Origin: Leptolyngbya sp. NIES-3755
Lineage (GTDB): Bacteria > Cyanobacteriota > Cyanobacteriia > Leptolyngbyales > Leptolyngbyaceae
Reading direction: 5' to 3'
Length of the DNA: 64,000 nt
Assembly (NCBI GenBank): GCA_001548435.1
Contig: AP017308.1
Span: forward strand, 3,605,030-3,669,029
The notes under the pieces are model-generated. The model worked only from the letters and a program-made list of their open reading frames with translations, did no database searches and had not been told where the DNA came from. Position 1 is the stretch's first letter. Every line of letters starts with the position of its first letter. Of this stretch, positions 28,729-37,913 are shown piece after piece. Both the position numbers and the translations under genes were made by a program.

Positions 28729-30498
28729 ATGCAGTTCCCATCGATTTCTGAAGGTGTGATTCGCCAAAACTCTACTGAAAATTCGTTTAATCGAGGCAAA
28801 GACTATGACCGAACGGGTTCGGTGATCGATCTCGTCCAGCGTGGCACACTCCTGCAAGCGGAAGTCGAAGGCACTGAAGTCAAGCCTTATCGCGTGACGG
28901 TTGAATTTGATGCGGGAGGGGTGAGCGCGGCACATTGTACTTGCCCTTACGACTATGGCGGTTGGTGCAAGCATACGGTTGCAACGTTACTCACCTGCAA
29001 TCGGCAACCCGACAGAATTGAAGCGCGTCCTACTCTGGCGCAATTACTCGATCGCTTAAATCCAGTTCAGACTCAGCGCTTGGTACAAGAGTTAGTCGCA
29101 GCACAGCCTGAATTGATTGAGACTGTCGATCGACAAGTTCAGCTAATGACCAATGCAGCACCGACAAAACCTGCCCGCAAACCGCGCCGAAGTCCCATTG
29201 ATGTCACTCCAATCCGAAGACAAGTGCGGCAGATTATTCGAGAAGGCATCCGAGAGCTAGAAGACGGCTATGAAGATGATCCATTTGGAGAAGGGTTACT
29301 GGAACTTGTCGATCGAGCGCGATCGTTTTCCGAAACGGGCGATGGAGAAAGCGCGATCGCAATTCTCGAAGCCATTACTCAAAGCTATGCCGAAGAATGG
29401 GACGAAATTAGTAATTATGGTGGTGATGTTTATGGCATCAATGACGAACTAAACGAAGCTTGGACGGAAGCAATCTTGTCAGCGGAACTAGATGAATCCC
29501 AAATCACGGATTTACAAGGAACGATCGTGAATTGGCAAGATGAATTAGGGGCTGATTTTGGCATGAGTCTCGCCGCTCTAGAGCAAAGATGGACTGACCC
29601 AACGTTGCAGGAAATCTTGGCAGGAACGCTCTCAGAAGCAGAGTTTTGGCTCGAAGATCATCCCGACTTTACACAAGATCTTGCCTTAATTCGGCTGCAA
29701 ATCCTCGATCGCCAAGACCGAGAAACTGAGTACCTCAACCTAGCAAGAGTCGCAGGACTCACTCAGCAGTATCTCACTCGGCTAGCAGAATCTGGCGAAA
29801 TTGAGACTGCGGTTGAGTTAGCCAAGACAGAGATATCTGCGATCGAGGAAGCATCCGCCCTTGCAAAAACGCTGCGTGAATCGGATCATCCAGAGGAAGC
29901 TTTGGAGATTGCTGAGCAAGGATTAGCGTTTTCAGGCAATGGACTGTATGACTTTGCGATTTGGACAGGAGAATTTGCAGAAGGACTGAACAATCGCGAG
30001 ATTGCTCTACAAGCCTATCAAGCAGCTTTCTCTGCTCGTCCATCGTTCAAGCTTTACCAAGGATTAGGAACCTTAGCAGACAAAGCTTGGAAACGTTTGA
30101 AACCCGCAGTACTCAAAACCTTGCGTCAGGCGAATGAATGGAGCAGCAATGAAGCAAGAGTGAATATTTTTCTGTATGAGAATCTACTCGATGATGCAAT
30201 TTCCACAGTCAGCAACCGATACATCTACAACATTGGATTAGTTTACCAAGTGATGGATGCTGTGATTAACTATCAACCTGATTGAGTGATTGAAACTGCG
30301 GTGCGAAATGCAGATGAGATTATGAATGCTGGAAAGAGTGATAAATACAGTACTGCGATCGAGTGGCTGAAACGAGTCAAAGCTGCTTATGTCGCCTCGA
30401 AACGCCAAGCGGAATGGCAGACCTATCGCAGAGACTTAGCTCTAACACATGGCAAGAAAAGGAAGCTCATGACCTTGCTCGAAACTGCTAAGTTGTAG
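28729..30498 (+). pseudogene. SWIM zinc-finger protein with an in-frame TGA
   Basis: ATG 28729 opens a 518-codon frame that stops at TGA 30283-30285 and continues in the same frame to 30498 (589 codons in all). The SWIM finger is CTCPYDYGGWCKH (residues 70-82), preceded by the usual F..G..Y...G.V start, and a long TPR-like helical region follows. Beyond the TGA the conserved tail of the family goes on (YSTAIEWLKRVKAAYVASKR). The family has Trp at this point, so TGG changed to TGA. SWIM proteins bind DNA or proteins, and many sit beside SNF2 helicases; none is here. The shortened 518-residue form might still work. Confidence 0.85.
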
Positions 30499-30611
30499 AA
30501 CATCAATCAATGGCTTTTTATAGGATTGCTGCTCATGCCCATCATCCGCTGCACTCAAAAGCTTCTAGTGCAGCTTCAGGAGACCTTTATTGCAAGCGGT
30601 TCCAGTAACGG

Positions 30612-31666
30612 TCACTCAAAGTAATCACAGACTCTCGTTTGTAGTTCTTGCGCCGTTAACTTACGATTGGGTTCCACAATCGCACGTTTCGCATCAATCC
30701 ATTTCGGTTCAATCGCATTCAACCAAGGACTTTTGACCGGAAGCTGACAGACAATCAATCGCACCCCTACTCCAGTTTGCTTCACTGGGCGATTGTGATT
30801 GCGAATCCATTGCTTGACTTGCTTGGACAGATGCCAACTGGCGTTGTCCCAAATCAGGGGCATCACTCGTTTACCCATCTGCCCCACTTGTTGAGCGACC
30901 CACTCTAAAAATTGGCAGGTGATCTCACTCACCGGACGCGCACTGGTGAAGCGCAGTAACAGCTTTGACTCGGCTCTCAAGTAGATGCCGTAGCAAGCGA
31001 TGGCTTTCGGGTCTACCTCGCTACTCTCCGCGTTCTTCTCCACTAAGCGTAAGGGTGCGCCGTCTTCAGTCCAACTGTGCATCCTTGGGTCACGCAACCG
31101 ACTCCACCCCACCTCATCCATAAACCCCAAGACCCAATCAGGGTTCTGCTGACTCAGATTGATCAAGCGGTTGCGTTGACGCGAGATAACAATCCATGCT
31201 TTCGCACGACTCCCAGTGAGATTCATCGCTTTCAGGGCTTGCTCAATCGTCGTTAGACTCACTTGGGTTTCGGTGATGCCTTGTTGCTGGCACACCTCAG
31301 CCAGTAAGTCTAACGTCCACGTCGAACGAGCTTTGCCGAAGTGTCGCGGATTGGCATGGAGGATTTGTCGTAATTGCTCGCGTTTGTCAGGGTCAAAAAT
31401 TGGCATTACCGTTTTGGGGCGGCTTGATTCAGCGTCCAGGTACGCGACTCCTTGCTGCTCAAAGGCGTGAATCGTATTGCGAACCGTTTGCACACTGCAC
31501 CCTAAATGCATTGCAATTTCCTTCACCCGACTTCCCTTAGCACTCGCCAGTAGGATTTGGTAGCGGCGCAGTGTAAAAGTGTAAAGGCATCTTTTGAGCG
31601 CAGTCCTTGTTCTAGCGAAGTTTGTTCACTTTCTGTCAATCGACGAACAGATAATGGAGGCAGCAT
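30612..31666 (-). pseudogene. IS630-family transposase, frameshifted by an 8-bp duplication
   Basis: ATG 31666 starts MLPPLSVRRLTESEQTSLEQ. After GLRSKDAF the sequence TTTACACT is repeated in tandem (about 31584-31599), shifting the frame. The original frame resumes with VKEIAMHLGCSVQTVRNTIH (helix-turn-helix) and runs to 30612. The DDE residues are in VLGFMDEVGWS, LIWDNASWH and KSPWLNAIEPKW. Removing one repeat unit gives an intact ~350-residue protein. The IS ends are not clear to me; they lie near 30560-30610 and 31670-31730. It probably truncated the lysozyme-like gene to its right. Confidence 0.85.
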
Positions 31667-31725
31667 AGAGCAATTCAAGCATCAGAGGGCATTGCTCTTA
31701 GCATAGCTGCTCTTTCTTATCATTG

Positions 31726-32223
31726 CACAACAGGTTCGCTGAAGTCACACTAGCAATTGGGGTTTACACTTGCGCTGATCAGGGTAAGAACTGCGGTCAG
31801 GCATTGGGCAAATATCAGTTCATGCCCTACAACGAGTTTGCGGTGGCAATGATTCAAGCCAAGCTTGGTGGACAAGATTTTTTGAAGCGTGTTCAAAGCG
31901 GCAGTATACCAACTGAGCAAGATTTAATGAAATTCTTTCCGCCTGCAGAGCAAGATCAAGCGTTTCAAAATTCTATTATCCAGAAAATCAATGCAAGTGC
32001 TGAGGAACTTGACCCAAGAACAGGGCAGCGATTCATCGGCGATCGCTTAATCGAGCGAGCTGCTCAGAAACACTTTGGCGGCGATGCTGCTGCGGTTCCT
32101 TCGGAGTTGCGCGAAGCGCTAAACGATGGTCAAAGTTCTGATGCAGTAGGAGCTTTATCCCTTCTCGACTACAGAGCTAAAGCAAGCCAGTATTACCAGG
32201 CAACTTCAAACTGCACGAATTGA
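31726..32223 (+). pseudogene. Lysozyme-like muramidase, N-terminus lost
   Basis: From ~31740 the frame reads FAEVTLAIGVYTCADQGKNC, then GQALGKYQFMPY, where the Gly-Lys-Tyr-Gln-Phe segment is typical of lysozyme-like muramidases. A folded C-terminal half follows (IIQKINASAEELDPRTGQRF, AAQKHFGGDAAAVP). The expected N-terminal catalytic Glu region and signal peptide are absent because the IS630 copy begins there. No ATG or ribosome site remains. Confidence 0.55.
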
Positions 32224-32255
32224 TAACGAACTGCTCTATGTCAACAGGAGGAATC

Positions 32256-32816
32256 ATGAATCGAAGTCAGAATTCTTTGCCATCTCCACCGAAATCATGG
32301 CTGCGATCGCTACTGCTACTCAAAGTCGCGATCGCAATTGCGCTGCTAATCACCGGACTCAGCTTATCCAGTTGTACCAGACAAAACCTTGTTTTAGTCG
32401 GAACGCCTTTGGAATGGAAAGATGCAGCAACGATCGTGCCGCAAGACAAAATTGTTACTGTCATTCAGCAAACAACATTGCTCTCTCCGGCACAACAGAA
32501 AGCTGTTCCCATTCGGGCTGCTCGACTACAGGGCAAAGAGGACATTATATTTCTGAACTTCTCTCAAGTTCCAGATCTGTGCGGTAAGTTAGGCTGTCTC
32601 GTCGTTGCCTACTTTGCCAATCGTCCCCATTCTTTAGCCTGGAGTACCTATGTGTCCCCAAACTTACCTAAAGAAGTCCCATTGCTTGCTCAGGTTGATC
32701 ACCAATCTGTTCCGTCGCTGATTGTGAATCAAATAGAGGGAACACAGATCCGACAAATGCTCTACACCTGGCATGGCTCAAACTATCAACTAGAAAAAAG
32801 CCTGATCAACAAATGA
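32256..32816 (+). CDS. Putative lipoprotein, unknown
   Basis: 186 residues from ATG 32256 after AGGAGG. Basic N-terminus, hydrophobic VAIAIALLITGLSL, then SSCTR, a fair lipobox for Cys about 36 residues in. The mature domain (VPIRAARLQGKEDIIFLNFS, LCGKLGCLVVAYF) is beta-rich with two Cys. It directly follows the muramidase fragment, so the two may once have formed an envelope-related operon. Confidence 0.6.
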   Translation: MNRSQNSLPSPPKSWLRSLLLLKVAIAIALLITGLSLSSCTRQNLVLVGTPLEWKDAATIVPQDKIVTVIQQTTLLSPAQQKAVPIRAARLQGKEDIIFLNFSQVPDLCGKLGCLVVAYFANRPHSLAWSTYVSPNLPKEVPLLAQVDHQSVPSLIVNQIEGTQIRQMLYTWHGSNYQLEKSLINK

Positions 32817-32866
32817 TGTTTTAGAACTCACAGGAATTGTACTCTCACGCTCACCAACACTGACCC

Positions 32867-33298
32867 ATGAGCCAAGAAGATCCAACTATCATTTTGCAAC
32901 AAGCGGTAGCTTCGCTGTTGCTGAAGGCAATCGCACTTCTTCAAAAAACTGAAGCACTTCTAGAGGAAGTCAATGCAAAAGTCACTCAGCTAGACTCGCC
33001 TGTAATTATTCCTGAATGGATTGATAAACATGATGCTACCAAAATTGTTTGCAAACACTGGAAAACTCTCGATCGTTGGCGTGTCGCAGAAGGCAGCAGC
33101 TTGATCGAGGGAATTCACTGGCAGCATGATGGCGGCGAGATTGTTTACCATGCGGAACTCCTCAAAGATTGGTATCGCAACCGCAGCAATCCAGTTGCTC
33201 ACTATCACGCGAACACTACGTGGAGCGAAGCTTGCGAGCACTTCACCCGCAACTCATACAGCAATCAACCCAAGAAGCGTGGGCGCAAAGCAGGTTAG
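32867..33298 (+). CDS. Small DNA-binding-like protein next to the integrase
   Basis: 143 residues. An N-terminal coiled coil (VASLLLKAIALLQKTEALLE) is followed by WIDKHDATKIVCKHWKTLDR and W, which resembles an excisionase/helix-turn-helix module, and a basic tail KKRGRKAG. Its end overlaps the convergent integrase gene by 4 nt. Position and size suggest a recombination directionality factor, which is inference. Confidence 0.5.
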   Translation: MSQEDPTIILQQAVASLLLKAIALLQKTEALLEEVNAKVTQLDSPVIIPEWIDKHDATKIVCKHWKTLDRWRVAEGSSLIEGIHWQHDGGEIVYHAELLKDWYRNRSNPVAHYHANTTWSEACEHFTRNSYSNQPKKRGRKAG

Positions 33299-34449
33299 TC
33301 ATCGCCTAGAAAATCAGGTGGCGCATTGGGTTTACCATAATCACCAACATAATTCCGAAATAAGGTTCGTGGATCATGCCCCAAGCGTTGGGCAACACTA
33401 GCAGGGTTCTCCTCATATTCAAAGATTGACATCGTCGCGTTTGTATGCCGACTAATGGAGGGACGACGATAATCGATCTTCAGCTTCTTCAAGGTTTGTT
33501 TCCAAGCCCGTTTCGCGAAATTACGTGGATTGATGATTTTGCTACGTCGGGATGGAAAAACAGAAGCATCAGGATCAAAATCTTTAGGGCGACGCGCTTG
33601 GACTAGCTTTTGTAACCGTGGCGTGAGCGGAAATGAACGCGCCTCGTTTGTCTTGGTGGCTTTACGATCTCCATCGACCGTGACACTCTCTCCGATCCAA
33701 ACTTCTCCACAATCGTCGCTAAAATGCTTCCAGCACAACGCAACCGCTTCTCCAGTTCGACATCCAACCCCTAAAAAGAACTCTACAAAATCGCCATAGT
33801 AGGAATATTCAGCGTCAAGGCGAAACCCCTGAACAATCTTCCGAACTTCCTCAATGCTGAAAGGCTTCTTCTTTTGCTTCGGTGGAACTTTATGCGTAGC
33901 ACAGAGACGAGTCCAAGGATTTTTATGATCGCTGGGGAGTCTCGCATCTTCAACCCCCCAATTCCAAGCGGCTGAGGTGAGGTAAAGCTTATCTCTCACG
34001 GTCACTGGGGCTAAATTCTCAGTTTGGACTAACAATCTCGAAATGTGATGGCTTCTGCTTCGCCAACACTCACAACTGCTTTGGATTTGAAGAATTTCCG
34101 CAGGTGGGTGAGTAGCCCTCGATATTTAATCAGCGTCGATTTATAAACATAGGGCGTTTTTGCTGCGATGAACTTCTCAAATAAATCCACAACCGTCAGT
34201 TTCCCCCCAGCACGATCGCCTCGGTACTTCCGTAAAGTAGGGTCAAAAAGCTGATTCACGATATCGCGCTCAATCAGTTTGGCTTGCAGTTCTGCGATCG
34301 CACGATTGGCTTTCGTATCGGGTAGCTCGATCGCAATTTCAAATCGTTTTCCATTTCCCCCCAATTCGACTGACCAAGACCAGCGAAGATAGAGGCGATC
34401 ATCATTGGAACGGAGCTACTGTGCCTTTTGGCGCTTTTGAAGAGGTCAT
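33295..34449 (-). pseudogene. Tyrosine integrase with two frameshifts
   Basis: Three frames join into one ~384-residue integrase. The start MTSSKAPKGTV (ATG 34449) leads into RLYLRWSW...KRFEIAIELP after a shift near 34405. The core-binding domain follows (VYKSTLIKYRGLLTHLRKFF). A 1-nt deletion near 34030 (TTCGAGATTG|TTAGTC) moves the frame before LAPVTVRDKLYLTSAAWNWG and the catalytic domain: Arg in GVGCRTGEAVAL, His-x-x-Arg-like SRHTNATM, and Tyr in RTLFRNYVGDYG. It lies ~165 nt from a tRNA-Pro half, presumably its attachment site. Confidence 0.82.
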
Positions 34450-34575
34450 TGGGGGGAATCTCGATTGGCGTGACGACAGGATGACTTTCCCCCCAATTCT
34501 CCCCCAGTAAACCTCCCAAATCGCCCTAAATCGTCCCTCGCAAAAGACGCTCCAAAGGGAGAAAATTCTCACTAA

Positions 34576-34607
34576 AAAACCGTACAATCCTTAGACTGTA
34601 CGGTTTT
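34576..34607. terminator. Hairpin terminator below the tRNA-Pro fragment
   Basis: AAAACCGTACA (34576-34586) and TGTACGGTTTT (34597-34607) pair perfectly around a 10-nt loop, with T-rich ends on both strands. On the minus strand it directly follows the 3' end of the tRNA-Pro fragment and looks like the terminator of that tRNA, carried along as part of the att core. Confidence 0.75.
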
Positions 34608-34613
34608 CGTTGA

Positions 34614-34660
34614 TCGGAGCGGCGGGATTTGAACCCACGACCCCTACTACCCCAAAGTAG
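34614..34660 (-). tRNA. 3' fragment of tRNA-Pro(GGG): probable attachment site
   Basis: The minus strand reads CTACT TTGGGGT AGTAG (anticodon arm, anticodon GGG), a variable loop, GTGGG TTCAAAT CCCGC (T arm) and CGCTCCG with discriminator A. The 5' half (acceptor strand and D arm) is absent; sequence beyond 34660 does not fold with it. A 3' tRNA half next to an integrase is the classic attP/attL signature of elements that integrate into a tRNA gene. Not a functional tRNA. Confidence 0.88.
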
Positions 34661-35111
34661 AAAGCCAGAGTTTGAAGTTAGCTTGCTGTCTAACTTCCAC
34701 CATTCTTCATAACAAATGCACCAATTTTGCACCAGTTTATAAATGTGAAGTGATAGCAAATCTCAACCTCCCGCTCAACAACAGCACTACTTAATCTTTG
34801 CAAAAGATAGAGCTATTATACGCTGTAGCCGTTGAGAGTAGCATCAACAAGACACCAACGCGAAAACAACATCTGTTTGAATTCCTGGTTCTACAATTCA
34901 GTATTTGCGTCATGAAAATTTATAAAATTCTAGAGAACTTAATAATCTAACTTTGCTGCACTAGAATTCTGTGAAATTTAAAGTTCGTAGGATTTGCAGT
35001 GTCAGACATTCTGAAGATTGCAAATTTCTTTCGTATGTGAGGTCTTTTTCTTCTAGAACTTAGATGCTGAGTAAGTTTCAATATTCATGACAGGGAAGAC
35101 TTGATAGGAAT
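34661..35111. other. 450-nt AT-rich gap, nothing recognised
   Basis: Upstream flank of the tRNA fragment. No gene-like frame, repeat or RNA that I can name. The AT-rich character fits the arm-binding region of a recombination site, but no repeated arm motif is evident. Confidence 0.4.
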
Positions 35112-35561
35112 TCAACGAGTACGGAAATGTTCTATTACCTCTATATACGAACGCAAGATTCGCTTGAGACGCTCAATCCTCTTAGATGTAAAGAAGTCGC
35201 CGTGTAGAAAGCAGCCTAGCTCTATGAGTTCTCTTTTTCGATTTGCACTGAGTACCGCGATTTGATTATGTAGAGAAAAGCCAGCAGCTAAATCAGCAGG
35301 GGCAATGCCAGAAACTTCTATGGGACGACGATTGAGGTCTAGATCCTGCAAGCGATGCATGAGGTAACGCACTGCTCGGTATGCAGTGCGTTTTACCTCA
35401 AATGATTGGTCAGGATAATCAATTTGTTTCAGAACCTGAATTAAAGAGAAAATCTTATCGATTTCCTCTGAGGGTAATGGGCTAAATACTCTATGAATTT
35501 CTTGGTGTATGGACAACGACTCCGCTATCGACTGAGCAATAGAGTCCAATGGATTTGACAA
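35112..35561 (-). CDS. Small helical protein at the end of the GTPase operon
   Basis: 149 residues from TTG 35561; the frame stays open upstream into the end of the preceding gene, so translational coupling is possible. It is all-helical (IFSLIQVLKQIDYPDQSFEV, RRPIEVSGIAPADLAAGFSL, IERLKRILRSYIEVIEHF) with no membrane span or known motif. It lies 59 nt after the membrane protein gene and is probably the fourth gene of the operon that starts near 40151. Confidence 0.5.
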   Translation of the reverse strand: MSNPLDSIAQSIAESLSIHQEIHRVFSPLPSEEIDKIFSLIQVLKQIDYPDQSFEVKRTAYRAVRYLMHRLQDLDLNRRPIEVSGIAPADLAAGFSLHNQIAVLSANRKRELIELGCFLHGDFFTSKRIERLKRILRSYIEVIEHFRTR

Positions 35562-35620
35562 TCGCTCTACCTGATACTGATATCTGCTGATCTCAGAATT
35601 TGCATATTCGGAAGACTCCG

Positions 35621-36592
35621 TTATGGGGTTGAGTTTGGAGAAGGGATCGCTTTGGGCACTGTAATTTTTTGTTGAGTTGGAATCAGATTTGGAGCCGCTT
35701 CGATTATCGGGTTCAGTTGAAAACTCATCACGATAATAATCAGTGCTGCGATCGCTGTTGTAATTCCCAGAATTATGATGCGAGTCGTAGGAAATGATTT
35801 CGTTTCGGGTTGAACTGGTAAAGTTTTTTTTTCAGGCTCAGCTTCTTCTGGTATTGGCGCGATCTCTTCCACAGCCTGAGTGGGCGCTTTCCAAATATTG
35901 CCTCTGTACTCAAGGCATTCATCTTTGAACTCGGCAACCACTACAACAGGTTTATCGGTGTCAGGCAGAGAAGTTTGACTGATTTGTTGAGCAAGAGAAT
36001 GTAAATGCTCAGTGTTAGCGATGGTGCCAGAAGTGAGCCATACAGAAACATCGCTTTGCTCTGAGGGAGAGTGTAGAGAAACTTCCATGTATGCTTCCGG
36101 GTGAGCAGTCAATCGCTCGATCGCAACTCGATCAACCCGAAACTCATTTAACCCCTCAAAGCGAATCGCATTACGAATAGTCTTTAGAAAAGGAGAGTCT
36201 TGCTTCTGAAAGCTCAATAACGCACAAGCTGCCAGTTTCCTTAGATGAGCTTCTGTTTCTGATGAGTCATCCCCCACCCACAAGAGAACTTCTGTGATCC
36301 TCCGACCAAGTTGATACGATCGCTCTTCGGATGCTTCCAGTCCTGCCACTTCTAAAAGTGTTTTGATAGCGCCTGTTTTATCAGAATATCTCGCCAGTAT
36401 TATGGACGGCTTGACATCGTTGATTAAGGCATTGATCGTTGCTTTCTTACCATTACCCTTCGTAATAATCCGCTCTTTTAGCACAATCGGCTCTGCTACT
36501 GGTTGCTCATCTTTGTTAATATTGCGCCAATGAATTCCAACGGAACCTAGCGGAGAACTTTTAACGTAAATCTCGATCGAGTTCTGGCTCAT
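35621..36592 (-). CDS. Single-pass membrane protein of the GTPase operon
   Basis: 323 residues from ATG 36592 with GAGG upstream. The N-terminal ~250 residues are soluble and unrecognised (IEIYVKSSPLGSVGIHWRNI, KATINALINDVKPSIILARY). One strong transmembrane helix lies near 270-295 (IIILGITTAIAALIIIVMSF), preceded by a Pro/Glu-rich linker and followed by a short Pro-rich tail. The orientation would put the large domain in the cytoplasm, where it could meet the two GTPases encoded 15 nt and ~1.3 kb upstream. It may be the membrane effector or anchor of the system. Confidence 0.65.
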   Translation of the reverse strand: MSQNSIEIYVKSSPLGSVGIHWRNINKDEQPVAEPIVLKERIITKGNGKKATINALINDVKPSIILARYSDKTGAIKTLLEVAGLEASEERSYQLGRRITEVLLWVGDDSSETEAHLRKLAACALLSFQKQDSPFLKTIRNAIRFEGLNEFRVDRVAIERLTAHPEAYMEVSLHSPSEQSDVSVWLTSGTIANTEHLHSLAQQISQTSLPDTDKPVVVVAEFKDECLEYRGNIWKAPTQAVEEIAPIPEEAEPEKKTLPVQPETKSFPTTRIIILGITTAIAALIIIVMSFQLNPIIEAAPNLIPTQQKITVPKAIPSPNSTP

Positions 36593-36622
36593 ATCGTCCT
36601 CATTCAATACTCTGGGTAGGAT

Positions 36623-37873
36623 TCAACCACTTGGCCTGCCTTGAAGAATGGCAAAGCCACGATCTTGCTTGCAATCAAACGCAAATTTAGAAATTGCAGT
36701 ATTGAATGCTTGAATTTGAGCCGCTGTTGCTTCAGCCCTATCTTGAACTGCCACTCTTTTAGACTCTGTACGGTTCAGGTCAGAAACCTTTTGTGAATAA
36801 CTGGTTGTGGCTTGCTTGTGCGGAGTGTGAACATCATCAAAGAGATCAACAACCCATCTGAATGGTGCCCAAAGTTGATTGCGCTCCTTGACCCGCTGCT
36901 CTGCTACGTTCAGTCTACGTCTAGCATCGTCTAGTTGATTTGCTTGGGTACTTGCTTCTGCTTCTAGCTTCTGCAAGTCCTGTCTGGCGTGTTCTAATTC
37001 TAGCTTTCTGCCTTCGTTAAAGACATTTAGTAGAAATCTCAAAACATAACGTAGTGGTTGATCCCCATCTTTGGGTGCATAAGGCGCATCTAAGGGCACT
37101 TTGTTGTAGAAGAAGCGGGTAAAGCCGTCGATCGATTCTGCATGAGAAAAGGTGATGTGACCGATCGTCTGAACCGGAGCGATGACGACAGCGAGTTTGT
37201 GATACTGCTCATCTTGTTTGAAGAAATCCAATAACTCTCGGTAGCCAATTTTGACGTGCTCCAGCAAATCATTGGCATCCTTATCCGTTTTCATGTAGGT
37301 TTCGCACCGGATCGGCGCGAGAATCACTAATCTTGGACGAGTTAACCCGATATAAGAATCTTTCAGAAGCCTGGTAATTCGAGCAGGATCATTTTTTTCG
37401 TCGTGCCACAGTCCAATTTCTGCGCTGTTGGTTCTGCCTGTTTTCTTTTCCATCAATGCTGTTGCATCAATTGGAATAATGACTGCATCACATTCGTTCA
37501 ACTGTTCTCGAATATATTCCTTCTGGTCAGGTCTTGCTTCTGATTTGAAGTACTCACCAGAAGGGTCGGTAAAACGAATTCGCATGAATTTTCTGCCACC
37601 GCTACCGACCTCAAAGACGAAACCTTCATCATCCCACGGATCAAGTCCGGGAGACGTAGGGGTAACTTGTCGTTGCAAACGATAGTCCATGTTGCGAAGC
37701 AGGTGTTTGCATTCGTCGATCGCATCCAATGTTTTTCCATCGGTTGTCCAAGTCGTTAGTCCTGCACTCTCGAAAGTTTTGTCGAATTCTTCGTGCATGG
37801 CAGCGAGCAGGCTGGTTTTGCCAACGCCTCTAGGCGCAACCATGATGATGTTTAATTCTTGAAGGTCTTGCAT
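36623..37873 (-). CDS. TRAFAC-like P-loop GTPase with C-terminal coiled coil
   Basis: 416 residues from ATG 37873. The P-loop is APRGVGKTS (13-21), and a G3-like Asp-Pro-Ser-Gly in RIRFTDPSGEYF lies near 102. A strand LVILAPIRCET occupies the place of a base-specificity motif but lacks NKxD. Residues ~265-345 form a coiled coil (QDLQKLEAEASTQANQLDDA). The layout resembles the 'DO-GTPase' proteins described computationally in bacterial conflict systems, but I cannot confirm this. It follows the dynamin-like gene by 40 nt and precedes the membrane protein by 30 nt. Confidence 0.7.
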   Translation of the reverse strand: MQDLQELNIIMVAPRGVGKTSLLAAMHEEFDKTFESAGLTTWTTDGKTLDAIDECKHLLRNMDYRLQRQVTPTSPGLDPWDDEGFVFEVGSGGRKFMRIRFTDPSGEYFKSEARPDQKEYIREQLNECDAVIIPIDATALMEKKTGRTNSAEIGLWHDEKNDPARITRLLKDSYIGLTRPRLVILAPIRCETYMKTDKDANDLLEHVKIGYRELLDFFKQDEQYHKLAVVIAPVQTIGHITFSHAESIDGFTRFFYNKVPLDAPYAPKDGDQPLRYVLRFLLNVFNEGRKLELEHARQDLQKLEAEASTQANQLDDARRRLNVAEQRVKERNQLWAPFRWVVDLFDDVHTPHKQATTSYSQKVSDLNRTESKRVAVQDRAEATAAQIQAFNTAISKFAFDCKQDRGFAILQGRPSG

Positions 37874-37913
37874 CGTTTGTCTCAAGGATAGGGTTCAGCA
37901 GAAATTTCGGAGG

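Noticed and set aside
34561-34660. Functional tRNA-Pro gene
   Set aside because: The acceptor 5' strand and D arm are missing; nothing on the 34661+ side can complete the cloverleaf.
34526-34759. A minus-strand frame across the tRNA-Pro fragment
   Set aside because: The DNA here is explained by the tRNA 3' half and its terminator; the protein (SRGRGFKSRRSD) is the usual false translation of a tRNA T arm.
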